Assembly (NCBI RefSeq): GCF_020531945.1
Contig: NZ_JAJATZ010000009.1
Coordinates: 1-64,000, forward strand
Source: Loktanella gaetbuli
GTDB lineage: Bacteria; Pseudomonadota; Alphaproteobacteria; Rhodobacterales; Rhodobacteraceae
DNA: 64,000 nt
Direction of reading: 5' to 3'
The translations under genes and the position numbers were made by a program. The notes beneath the pieces are model-generated. The model saw only the letters and a program-made list of their open reading frames with translations, ran no database searches and was not told where the DNA came from. Shown one piece after another: positions 15,246 to 23,036 of this stretch (its first letter is position 1; each line of letters begins with the position of its first letter).

Positions 15246-16586
15246 TCAGGCCAAGTGGTCCGGCACAGGCAGTGCGATGCGCGCGACAACATCGCGTCTC
15301 ATCTGCAGCGCCATTTCGTCACCGTAGACCTCACGACCCCGGACTTCCTTGACGCTATGCCCCATGATCTCACCGCGATCGTCCATCGGCACTTGCGCGG
15401 CCTTCAACCGGCTTTCCCACGTATGCCGCACACCGCCAATGGTCACACCTGCCGGTAGCAAGCCGTTCTCGCGCAAAAACTTGTTCACGCCAGCCGAGTA
15501 GCTCCGTTTGTGGCGGTAGCGGGGAAAGCCCTCCGGATGGCGTTTCGCGGCCGCCAGCGCCAATCCGACAAGTGGCACCTGCCGTTCGGAATGCATGTTC
15601 TTGATTTCGCGCCTGTCGTCCGCGCTCTCGTCACCCTCCTCATTCGCGACCATCAAATGCGGGATCGGCGCGTCAAGTTTGAACGCCCGTGCGGGCAGAT
15701 CCATGATTTCCGACTGACGGCACCCTGTCTCGATACTGATCAATAGGATATCGCGTGCCTCATCGTTCATTCCGTCCAGCGCACCTGGTGCCAACCATTT
15801 CTCCTTGATCAAATCGACTGGCACTTCTCGCTTGCGGGTCGGTTTGGCATGTCGGTCACGGATCGAGATACCGGCGTAAGGGTGTGGCGGTGCCGCTTGG
15901 CCGAGATCATCGTAAAACCGGCGCAGCATGCCTGCGATATAGTGGAAATCCTTGTTGGCAGAGGCGACCTTCAGTTTCCCGCTCTTCAGCCTGTCCTGCC
16001 ACAGCCGACGATGCTGCAACGCTTCTGCCGCAGTCACGTCCACCACCCGACGATCTTCACCAATCGCCTCGATCAAATTGCGAACCGCGCGAATGCGCGG
16101 GTTCCGCCACAACCGCATCTGCTGCGCGCTTTTGAACCGGTTGTCATGCGATGCGATATCTTCGGTATGCGCGACAAGCCCGGACAGCATCAGGCCGGGC
16201 TCTTCAACGCCGCCCAACAGTGCCTCGGCTACCTCTGGCTGCACGTCATTGGACGGTGCTTGTGTCGCCTCAACACGGCGAAGCAAGTCAATCAGTTCCA
16301 GGTTCGCAACCGAGTCCGCAGATAGAAAAGCGTAACCCTGTCGCGCGGCCAGATCGCGCGCCGCCCGAAACCGGGCCTCCGCGTCGCCGTCACGCCCCGC
16401 AAGCCGCGCTTCCCATCCATCAAGGTATCCCGCCCAAACGCGCTCCACCTTCGACAGCGCGATCGCGCGCGAATCTGTTTTCAAGCTGTGCCAGATGACA
16501 GGCCGCGGCTCCACATCAGCAAACCGCGCAGGCACGCGCCGCTTCAGGTAAAACGTCTTGCCGCGTAAGGTGAGGTTGTCTGACAT
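15246..16586 (-). CDS. Tyrosine site-specific integrase (DUF6538-type N-terminus)
   Basis: The 446-aa protein starts with the DUF6538-like arm (NLTLRGKTFYLKRRVPARFA), has a SAM-like core-binding region (about 150-235) and a C-terminal catalytic domain. Visible active-site residues are R290 (ETGCRQSEI), a Lys in the REIKNMHSERQVPL hairpin (near 329), R387 (GGVRHTWESRL, where the first His of the usual HxxR box is Gly), H410 (MGHS) and Y421 (REVYGD). Its gene starts 140 bp from the tRNA-Arg 3' end and reads away from it, the standard arrangement for an integrase using that tRNA as attachment site. It probably drives integration and excision of the element to the left. Confidence 0.9.
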   Translation of the reverse strand: MSDNLTLRGKTFYLKRRVPARFADVEPRPVIWHSLKTDSRAIALSKVERVWAGYLDGWEARLAGRDGDAEARFRAARDLAARQGYAFLSADSVANLELIDLLRRVEATQAPSNDVQPEVAEALLGGVEEPGLMLSGLVAHTEDIASHDNRFKSAQQMRLWRNPRIRAVRNLIEAIGEDRRVVDVTAAEALQHRRLWQDRLKSGKLKVASANKDFHYIAGMLRRFYDDLGQAAPPHPYAGISIRDRHAKPTRKREVPVDLIKEKWLAPGALDGMNDEARDILLISIETGCRQSEIMDLPARAFKLDAPIPHLMVANEEGDESADDRREIKNMHSERQVPLVGLALAAAKRHPEGFPRYRHKRSYSAGVNKFLRENGLLPAGVTIGGVRHTWESRLKAAQVPMDDRGEIMGHSVKEVRGREVYGDEMALQMRRDVVARIALPVPDHLA

Positions 16587-16726
16587 CGCACATCTCCGAT
16601 ACCCTCGGGTAGCAGAATGTGGTGCGAAATGGGTAGCAAATCAATAACATCAGAGTCAGCCCAGCCTCAGACTTTAGGCTAAATCACTGATAAAAAACGA
16701 CATAAAACTTAAATTTTGGTTTGTTA

Positions 16727-16745
16727 TGGCGGACTGGGGAGGATT
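16727..16745. other. Predicted attachment-site half at tRNA-Arg 3' end
   Basis: The element abuts the CCA end and T-stem of the tRNA-Arg gene, and the integrase lies directly beyond it. Such integrases recombine within the 3' part of the tRNA. A second copy of this 3' sequence was not found by eye between 1 and 16,700, so the other half is probably outside the window. Confidence 0.45.
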
Positions 16746-16803
16746 CGAACCCCCGACCCCTTGATTCGTAGTCAAGTACTCTATCCAACTGAGCTACCAA
16801 TCC
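16727..16803 (-). tRNA. tRNA-Arg(ACG)
   Basis: On the minus strand a 77-nt cloverleaf folds: acceptor GGATTGG pairs with CCAGTCC, discriminator G73 is followed by an encoded CCA, the D-arm reads GCTCAG...GAGT, the anticodon stem is CTTGA/TCAAG with loop CTACGAA (anticodon ACG), and the T-arm contains TTCGAAT. ACG reads CGN arginine codons after A34 deamination. The gene is intact despite the neighbouring integrase. Confidence 0.95.
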
Positions 16804-16861
16804 GCGTAGGGCTGCATCTAGACCTAGCATCGGACCGATGCAAGCCCCCAAACCGGAAAAT

Positions 16862-18262
16862 TCAGTCGTTCGTTGGGGAAAGTGCAAAATCCGCCTTGGG
16901 CAGTTTGATCTCGAACACGGTGCCGTTTTCGTTAGTCTGCGCCAGTGTCAGGCGGCCGCCGTGGCCTCGCACCAGATCGCCGGCGATCACCAGTCCCAGC
17001 CCGATCCCACCCTTGCGCGCGCCGCCCTGAAACGGCTGGAACAGGTGTTCGCGCGCCTTTGTGGGCAAGCCAGGCCCCGTGTCGGCCACGCGAATGCACC
17101 ATGATGTGTCATCCTCGGCAGCCGTCACTGCGATTTCGCCAGCGCGGTGCGTCGCGGCGATGGCCTGCCGCGCGTTGCGCACAAGGTTGGTCAGCACCCG
17201 GTGCATCTGTTCCTCGTCGGCACGCAGCATCATCGTGGCCGGGATGTCTTCGGCAAAGGACACGGGATCATCGCCAGCGGCCAGACGTTCGCCCTCGATT
17301 ACATCCGCCACGATGCGCGACAGGTTCACATGATCAAGGCGCGGCGCAGGTTCGTCCGCGCGACCGAACGCCAGGGTGCTTTCGCACAGGTGGACGGCAC
17401 GGCTGATCGATCCGACCAGCTTGGGCGCCATCCGCTTGACCAGCGGGTCGTCGGATCCCTCGATCCGGTCGGTGAACAGCTGCGCAGCCGTCAGGATGTT
17501 GCGCAGGTCGTGACTGACCTTGGCCACAGCGCCCCCCAGTTGCGCAAGTCGGTCCTTTTGCTTGAGCGCGCCGGTCAACTGGGTCTGCATCGCCTGAAGC
17601 GCCACCTCGGCGTCACGCAATTCGCGCACCCCCGCGCTGGGTGCGATGATGCGGCGCGCGTCCTCTGGTGCGGCGGCATAGGCGGTCATGTGATCGACGA
17701 CACCCTTGATCGGGCGCACCAGTAGCACGCGCACCGCCAGAAACAGCAAAAACGCGGTGATGACCGAAATCACCGCCGACAGCAGCAGCACGTTCAACCC
17801 GTATTCCAGCATCGCCGTGCGCAGCGGCACCTGCATCATCGTCACCTCGATCAGGCGCCCTGCCCCCTGGACCGGGTCACCGATCACGCGGATGATCCGC
17901 GGCTGGGTATCCAGCAAGGTCGCCATCGCATCGCGGATCAGCGTCGAGGCCGAGGGATCGCGCATGTCATAGGTGGCCGAGATCGGTGACGGAATCGGTG
18001 ATGACAGCGCCAGCTGCCGCGCATCATCGCGCCGCAGCACGACGTTGAAGACGCCCGCGTTCTTCAGCAGTTCCGATTCCAGATCGGGCGAGATCATCGG
18101 CCCCGCCTCCACGGCGAGTGACGCGATCTGCGCCCGTTCCAGCCGGTCCAGCAGATAATCCTCGCGGAACCGCGCGACAGAGGGCACGAATATGAACACT
18201 TCTGCCAGCATCACAAAGATGACGGTCAGGATCAGGAAACGTCCTGAGAGTGTGTTCAGCAT
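16862..18262 (-). CDS. Membrane sensor histidine kinase
   Basis: The 466-aa protein has a transmembrane helix near residues 8-28, an extracytoplasmic sensor region (about 30-150), a second helix (about 154-180), a HAMP-like linker and the kinase core. H251 in KVSHDLRN is the phospho-acceptor; N363 (NLVRNARQA), DTGPGLP (394-400) and GGIGLGL (418-424) form the ATP site. No response regulator is adjacent, so its partner lies elsewhere. It is the last gene of a three-gene minus-strand operon, starting 16 bp after the flavin disulfide reductase gene, which suggests a redox or envelope signal. The specific stimulus cannot be read from the sequence. Confidence 0.85.
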   Translation of the reverse strand: MLNTLSGRFLILTVIFVMLAEVFIFVPSVARFREDYLLDRLERAQIASLAVEAGPMISPDLESELLKNAGVFNVVLRRDDARQLALSSPIPSPISATYDMRDPSASTLIRDAMATLLDTQPRIIRVIGDPVQGAGRLIEVTMMQVPLRTAMLEYGLNVLLLSAVISVITAFLLFLAVRVLLVRPIKGVVDHMTAYAAAPEDARRIIAPSAGVRELRDAEVALQAMQTQLTGALKQKDRLAQLGGAVAKVSHDLRNILTAAQLFTDRIEGSDDPLVKRMAPKLVGSISRAVHLCESTLAFGRADEPAPRLDHVNLSRIVADVIEGERLAAGDDPVSFAEDIPATMMLRADEEQMHRVLTNLVRNARQAIAATHRAGEIAVTAAEDDTSWCIRVADTGPGLPTKAREHLFQPFQGGARKGGIGLGLVIAGDLVRGHGGRLTLAQTNENGTVFEIKLPKADFALSPTND

Positions 18263-18278
18263 CGCCCCTCCTGAAAGG

Positions 18279-19700
18279 TCAGGGTAGCCAGCGCTGGACC
18301 AGACCGACCACCATTTTCACCGTATCGCTTTCGAACAGCTTGGGTGTGAAATAGGCGCCCGCCGCCCGTTTGTTAATCTCGTTATAGGTGGGATAGGGCA
18401 AAACGGTATTGGAAATCGCCGTCATCTTGAGTCCGTTGGCGATGGCCATGGACCACATGGCGATCAGCTCTCCGGCCATGTGTCCCGCGATGGATGCGCC
18501 GACCGGTTTGCCCTTGACCACCATGACCTTGATCAAGCCCTTGGTTTTCAGTTCCGTATTGGCGCGGTCGTTGTGTTCGAATTCGCTGCGCACCACGGTC
18601 AGCGCGGCCCCGTGTTTCTTGCGCGCCTGCGCCTCGGTCAGGCCGACCTGGGCCAGTTCGGGGTCGGTATAGGTGACCCAGGGGATATGATCGGTCCGCG
18701 CCTTGGCGGGCAGGCCGAACATCAGCGAACGGACCAACTGGCCGCCGTGATAGCCCGCAACATGGGTGAATTGCAGACCACCCGCCACGTCACCGGCGGC
18801 ATAGACCCGCTTGTTCGTGACACTGCGCAGGTTGGCATCCACCTTCAGCCCGCCGCGGTCGTATTTCACCCGCCCTTTTTCCAGGTCCAGCCGGTCGACG
18901 TTGACCTTGCGACCAACCGCCATCAACAGATGCGAGCCGGTGAAATCACCCTGCGAGGTATGCACGGTGATCTGGCCCTCATCGCCGCTGACACGTTCGG
19001 CCTTGGCGTCCTCGATGATCTCGACGCCCTCGGCACGCAGATTGTCCAGCACCACGGCCGCCAGTTCGGGGTCATCCTTGCCCATGGCCTTGGCACCTTC
19101 GATCACGGTTACCTTGCATCCCAGCCGCCGATGCGCCTGCGCCATTTCCATGCCGATTGGACCACCGCCGATGACCAGCAGGTGATCGGGCCGTTCGCGC
19201 AGATCGAAAATCGTCTCGTTGGTATGCACCGTCACGCCGTCCAGCCCGTCGATCGGCGGCACGAGGGGGCTGGACCCCGTCGCCACGACAAATCGCCGGG
19301 CCGTGATGATCGTGTCACCCGCCTGCACCTCGGTGTCCGAGATGAATCGGGCGTTTTCACGGATCACGGTGCAGCCCAACCCCTCGAACCGCTCCTGACT
19401 GTCCACCGGCGCGATGGTGTCCACGACGCGTTGGACGTGGTCCTTGGCGGCGGCATAGTCCACGGCAGGCCAGACATCGGCCACGCCGTAGGGTTGGTTG
19501 TTGATGCCCGCATGGGCGTGCTTTGCGCTGGCGATCAGCGCCTTGGACGGGATGCAGCCGTAATTCAGGCAATCGCCACCCATCTTGTGCCCCTCGATCA
19601 GGACGACATCGGCCCCCATCTGTGCGGCCCCGGCCGCCACGGACAATCCGGCAGAACCAGCACCGATCACACAGAGATCCGTCTTGATGCGTTTGGTCAT
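18279..19700 (-). CDS. FAD-dependent disulfide oxidoreductase, MerA/Lpd-like
   Basis: The 473-aa flavoprotein has an N-terminal FAD motif (VIGAGSAGLS, 11-20), the redox-active pair in GGDCLNYGCIPSK (C44, C49), an NAD(P) motif (VIGGGPIGMEMA), a second FAD motif (VYAAGDVAGG) and a C-terminal dimerisation domain. In the latter, the HxHPTxxE catalytic stretch of lipoamide dehydrogenase reads LPYPTYNE, with Tyr as in mercuric reductase. So it is probably not a classical dihydrolipoamide dehydrogenase. The start at 19700 is 1 bp after the stop of the TVP38-like gene. TVP38-like/MerA-like pairs are common, but the substrate is unknown. No N-terminal HMA metal-binding domain is present. Confidence 0.85.
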   Translation of the reverse strand: MTKRIKTDLCVIGAGSAGLSVAAGAAQMGADVVLIEGHKMGGDCLNYGCIPSKALIASAKHAHAGINNQPYGVADVWPAVDYAAAKDHVQRVVDTIAPVDSQERFEGLGCTVIRENARFISDTEVQAGDTIITARRFVVATGSSPLVPPIDGLDGVTVHTNETIFDLRERPDHLLVIGGGPIGMEMAQAHRRLGCKVTVIEGAKAMGKDDPELAAVVLDNLRAEGVEIIEDAKAERVSGDEGQITVHTSQGDFTGSHLLMAVGRKVNVDRLDLEKGRVKYDRGGLKVDANLRSVTNKRVYAAGDVAGGLQFTHVAGYHGGQLVRSLMFGLPAKARTDHIPWVTYTDPELAQVGLTEAQARKKHGAALTVVRSEFEHNDRANTELKTKGLIKVMVVKGKPVGASIAGHMAGELIAMWSMAIANGLKMTAISNTVLPYPTYNEINKRAAGAYFTPKLFESDTVKMVVGLVQRWLP

Positions 19701-19701
19701 G

Positions 19702-20454
19702 TCAGACCCCTTTCTTGCCGCGCACGGCCTTGAGTACGATGGGCAGGGCGGCCAGCAGGCACAGACCCAGGATCGGCAACAGGATCGCCGGTTCAAAGAT
19801 AATGCCCAGATCGGGTGTTTCACCCCTGTCAAAGACCTGGCTCAGCCCAGCACCGACCGAGGTATAGACGACCGCCCCCGGCATGATCCCGAAAAACGTG
19901 GACACCGCGAACCGGAACAGCGGCACACCGACCAGCGCCGGCACAAGGTTCGCCACGAAAAACGGCACCGCGGGCACCAGGCGAATCAGAAACAGCATCG
20001 ACCACTGGTTTTCGTCGATCCCGTCCTTGATCCGTTTCACAACACCTTCGCCGGTGTCCATTTTGCGGGCCAGCGTGTCGCCCAACCCCCAGCGCGCTGC
20101 CAGAAACAGCGCAACCGCGCCCAGCGTCGCCCCGGTGACATTGTAGATGGCCCCCGGCAGCACGGGAAAGGCCTGCGGAAAACTGGCGAACAGGAACCCG
20201 CCCGTCAGGGTGGCGATCGTCGCCCCCGGCAGACTGAACGCCACGATGGCCGCATAGGCCCCGATGAACCCCAGCACGCACAGCAGGTAATTCGCGTCCC
20301 GAAACGCGATCAGCGTCTCGCGATTCTGGCGCAACGCATCAAAACTTAGGTAGTCGCGCAGCAGCCAAAAGCCCAGCAGAGCTGCAATTGCGATGCCGAT
20401 CAGCGGCAAGCGCCGCAGGATAGGGTTGGCCGAATCTCGGGCATTGGGCGACAT
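19702..20454 (-). CDS. TVP38/TMEM64 (DedA-superfamily) membrane protein
   Basis: The 250-aa integral membrane protein has about six hydrophobic segments and the family motifs FSLPGATIATLTGGFLF and IRLVPAVPFFVANLVPALVGV. TVP38/TMEM64 proteins relate to DedA flippases acting on lipid carriers and phospholipids. ATG 20454 is chosen because the sequence upstream is not protein-like. It is the first gene of the operon with the MerA-like reductase and the histidine kinase. Confidence 0.85.
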   Translation of the reverse strand: MSPNARDSANPILRRLPLIGIAIAALLGFWLLRDYLSFDALRQNRETLIAFRDANYLLCVLGFIGAYAAIVAFSLPGATIATLTGGFLFASFPQAFPVLPGAIYNVTGATLGAVALFLAARWGLGDTLARKMDTGEGVVKRIKDGIDENQWSMLFLIRLVPAVPFFVANLVPALVGVPLFRFAVSTFFGIMPGAVVYTSVGAGLSQVFDRGETPDLGIIFEPAILLPILGLCLLAALPIVLKAVRGKKGV

Positions 20455-20641
20455 GGGTACTCTCTCTGTTTTGGCGCAGGTGACGGTTGTGACCCACAGT
20501 TGGCAGAATGTCGCAGCGGTGACAGGCCTCTCACAAGGGGTTGACCGATTTGACGCGATACCGTGCAACTGCGGCCGAATTGTAACATTTGTCACGCGTC
20601 GCATTTCGAAAATGTTTCAGCGCATTCCGGGCTTGTTTGCG

Positions 20642-20670
20642 TTGACAGCATGTATGGCACCGCCTAAAGG
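20642..20670 (+). promoter_or_regulatory. Promoter of rpmH-rnpA-yidD
   Basis: TTGACA at 20642-20647 and TAAAGG at 20665-20670 are separated by exactly 17 bp and lie about 65 bp before the rpmH start, in an otherwise gene-free gap. This is a good sigma-70-type match. Confidence 0.65.
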
Positions 20671-20735
20671 ACGGGTCTGAATTGATACGGGCCTTGCATC
20701 CATCGGTGGATCGGCCCCCGAACCGGAGTTTTGCC

Positions 20736-20870
20736 ATGAAGCGCACATTCCAGCCCAGCAACCGGGTCCGCAAGAACCGTCACGGTTTTCGCGCACGGAT
20801 GGCGACCAAGGCAGGTCGCAACATCATCAACGCACGCCGCGCCAAGGGCCGGTCGAAGCTGAGCGCGTAA
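20736..20870 (+). CDS. rpmH: 50S ribosomal protein L34
   Basis: The 44-aa product MKRTFQPSN.. ..KNRHGFRARMATKAGR..I..RRAKGRSKLSA is a full-length L34. It is a small basic protein of the large subunit. It is the first gene in the classic rpmH-rnpA-yidD arrangement, behind a TTGACA/TAAAGG promoter, with rnpA starting 12 bp after its stop. Confidence 0.97.
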   Translation: MKRTFQPSNRVRKNRHGFRARMATKAGRNIINARRAKGRSKLSA

Positions 20871-20881
20871 GCGCACAGGTT

Positions 20882-21277
20882 TTGAGCGACGTCAACATCA
20901 GGCCGCCGGAGGCACCCGACAGGGTTGCTCCGGCGGCCTTGTCGCGTTTGCCGGTCCTGAAAAAGCGGCGTGATTTCATTGCCGCGAGCCACGCACGCCG
21001 TCAGGGCACACCGGGCATCCATCTGCAGGGGCGCAACCGCGACGACGGCGATGACACCGTGCGCGTCGGTTTCACCTGTTCGAAAAAGGTCGGCAATGCC
21101 GTGGCGCGCAATCGCGCCAAGCGCCGCCTGCGCGAGGTGGCACGCCTGACCTTGCCGGAACACGCCCGCCCCGGCTGGGACTACGTTCTGGTCGGCCGCG
21201 CAGAACAGACAGCAAGCCTGCCGTTCACCCAGTTGCAATCCGACCTGATCCGCGCCCTGCGCAAGGTCCACGGGTGA
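20882..21277 (+). CDS. rnpA: Ribonuclease P protein component
   Basis: The 131-aa basic protein contains the RnpA signature: LKKRRDFIAA near residue 26, then RVGFTCSKKVGNAVARNRAKRRLREVAR (about 62-88). It assists the RNase P RNA in 5' maturation of tRNAs. A TTG at 20882 is the likely start; the N-terminal 20 residues are an extension before the conserved core. The stop overlaps the GTG start of yidD (GTGA), so translation is coupled. Confidence 0.95.
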   Translation: MSDVNIRPPEAPDRVAPAALSRLPVLKKRRDFIAASHARRQGTPGIHLQGRNRDDGDDTVRVGFTCSKKVGNAVARNRAKRRLREVARLTLPEHARPGWDYVLVGRAEQTASLPFTQLQSDLIRALRKVHG

Positions 21278-21495
21278 CGCCCGGCGCGCGATTTCTGGCG
21301 TTGCCAGTACGCGCCTACCGCTTGTTGCTGTCGCCCTGGGTCGGCCACGGCTGTCGCTATCACCCCACCTGTTCGGCCTATGCGCTCGAGGCGCTTGAAC
21401 GACATGGCGCCATCAAGGGCGGTTGGCTGACCGTCCGCCGTATCGCGCGCTGTCACCCCTGGGGCGGCAGCGGTATCGACAACGTGCCGGATTAA
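21274..21495 (+). CDS. yidD: Membrane protein insertion efficiency factor YidD
   Basis: The 73-aa protein has the DUF37 (YidD) hallmarks: YRLLLSPWVGHGCRYHPTCSAYALEAL and GGWLTVRRIARCHPWGGSGID, with conserved cysteines in CRYHPTCS and RCHPWG. It is a small membrane-associated factor aiding YidC-dependent insertion, consistent with yidC 1.5 kb downstream. GTG start at 21274 overlaps the rnpA stop. Confidence 0.95.
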   Translation: MTPGARFLALPVRAYRLLLSPWVGHGCRYHPTCSAYALEALERHGAIKGGWLTVRRIARCHPWGGSGIDNVPD

Positions 21496-22031
21496 TCCGG
21501 TTTCTCGAACGAAATGCTGACATCACCGATATCGAACCCGTAGCGTTTGACATAGGCGCGGTTGAACAGCCGCGTGTCCGTCAGCAACCACATCCAGTCG
21601 TCAAAGGTCACGCGCAACGTCTCTGATGTGCCACCAGCCGCAGGGATCGGCAGGTCGATCTCGTAGCGCCAGTTGAAACGGTTGTCCTGTTCCTGTCCAA
21701 CGGCCTGCCCGATCACGCCGGGCGCGGTGCCGACCCAGCTGTCCGGCCCGGTTTTCGTCAGCGACCAGATCCGCTGTTCGGTACTGCCGTCCTCATAGAC
21801 GAAATCCTCGGTCAGGGTCAGCACCTCACCGTCCCATTCACCTGTGATATCCACCACAAAGCTGCGGCGCACTGTGCCTAGCACGTCCTGAAACTGACCG
21901 TAGGCCACCAGTTCGCCGTCGAAAAATTCCTCGAGGTTCAATTTCGGCCCACCAAGGGTTTCGTCATCGAACGACGGCTTGCCCGTGCAGGCTGCCAGTA
22001 CCGCAAAAATCGCTACCGTGAAAAATCGCAT
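21492..22031 (-). CDS. DUF3833-family lipoprotein
   Basis: The 179-aa product begins with a lipoprotein signal (RFFTVAIFAVLAAC, lipobox LAAC with Cys15). The mature part matches DUF3833: LNLEEFFDGELVAYG, FVVDITGEWDGEVLTLTEDFVYEDG and WMWLLTDTRLFNRAYVKRYG. These are outer-membrane-type lipoproteins of unknown role. The gene converges on yidD with a 4-bp overlap of the 3' ends. ATG 22031 is chosen to give the signal peptide its normal length. Confidence 0.85.
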   Translation of the reverse strand: MRFFTVAIFAVLAACTGKPSFDDETLGGPKLNLEEFFDGELVAYGQFQDVLGTVRRSFVVDITGEWDGEVLTLTEDFVYEDGSTEQRIWSLTKTGPDSWVGTAPGVIGQAVGQEQDNRFNWRYEIDLPIPAAGGTSETLRVTFDDWMWLLTDTRLFNRAYVKRYGFDIGDVSISFEKPD

Positions 22032-22121
22032 GGGGTGACCTCCTGTTATGTAATGCAGGTAGCGCCACAGCATCGCGTGCCCAGCGCAATTTCACTTGGT
22101 CTCGGCCACCGATCGCAGTAG

Positions 22122-22973
22122 ATGCAGCCCATGCTAGATGATCCAGAAATCCACCCGCTGTTTTACGGCGCACCCGACACGACCGAGTTTCGCAAGCTGC
22201 GCAAGCGGCTGGTGCGCGACACCCGCGAGGCGATCGACCGCTACGGCATGATCGAACCCGGCGCACGCTGGCTGGTGTGCCTGTCGGGCGGCAAGGACAG
22301 CTATACCCTGCTTGCCGTGCTGCACGAACTCAAATGGCGCGGCCTGCTGCCGGTGGATCTGCTGGCCTGCAATCTGGATCAGGGGCAACCGGGTTTTCCC
22401 GCGACAGTCCTGCCTGAGTTTCTGGAAAAAATGGGCGTCCCGCACCGTATCGAATACCGCGACACCTATTCCATCGTGATGGAAAAAACCCCGCAGGGCC
22501 GCACCCTGTGCACCATGTGTTCGCGCCTGCGTCGCGCCAACCTCTATCGTGTCGCGCGCGAAGAAGGCTGCAGCGCCATCGTGCTGGGCCATCACCGCGA
22601 CGACATTCTGGAAACGTTCTTCATGAACCTGTTTCACGGTGGCAAGCTGGCGACCATGCCGCCCAAGCTGCTGAATGACGAAGGCGATCTGTTCGTCTAT
22701 CGCCCCCTCGCCCATGTGGCCGAGGCGGATTGCGACAAATTCGCCCGCGCCATGAACTATCCGATCATTCCCTGCGATCTGTGCGGGTCGCAGGACGGTT
22801 TGCAGCGCCAGCAGGTCAAACAGCTGCTGGACGGTTGGGAGGCAAACGCCCCCGGCCGGCGCGGCAAAATGTTCAGCGCGCTGATGAATACTCGCCCCAG
22901 TCACCTGCTGGACCCTGCTCTTTTCGACTTCATGGGACTGGCGCGCGATCACAAAGACCCTGAAACCCCTTGA
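22122..22973 (+). CDS. ttcA: tRNA 2-thiocytidine biosynthesis protein TtcA
   Basis: The 283-aa enzyme thiolates C32 of certain tRNAs using ATP and an iron-sulfur cluster. Visible are the PP-loop SGGKDS, the CTMCSRLRR segment with the CxxC pair that binds the cluster, GHHRDDILETFFMNLF, and a further cysteine pair in PCDLCGSQDGLQRQ. ATG 22122 is used; ATG 22131 is an alternative. It sits between rnpA-yidD and yidC, a conserved neighbourhood in this group. Confidence 0.93.
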   Translation: MQPMLDDPEIHPLFYGAPDTTEFRKLRKRLVRDTREAIDRYGMIEPGARWLVCLSGGKDSYTLLAVLHELKWRGLLPVDLLACNLDQGQPGFPATVLPEFLEKMGVPHRIEYRDTYSIVMEKTPQGRTLCTMCSRLRRANLYRVAREEGCSAIVLGHHRDDILETFFMNLFHGGKLATMPPKLLNDEGDLFVYRPLAHVAEADCDKFARAMNYPIIPCDLCGSQDGLQRQQVKQLLDGWEANAPGRRGKMFSALMNTRPSHLLDPALFDFMGLARDHKDPETP

Positions 22974-23036
22974 CCTTTGGGGCCTTGGGGGGTTGAACCA
23001 ACCGGATTCTAAATCAGCGATGGATAGGCCCGGTTC

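Noticed and set aside
1..16700. Second copy of the tRNA-Arg 3' end (other att site)
   Set aside because: Visual scanning for the T-stem and CCA-end sequence found no convincing copy; it may lie left of the window.
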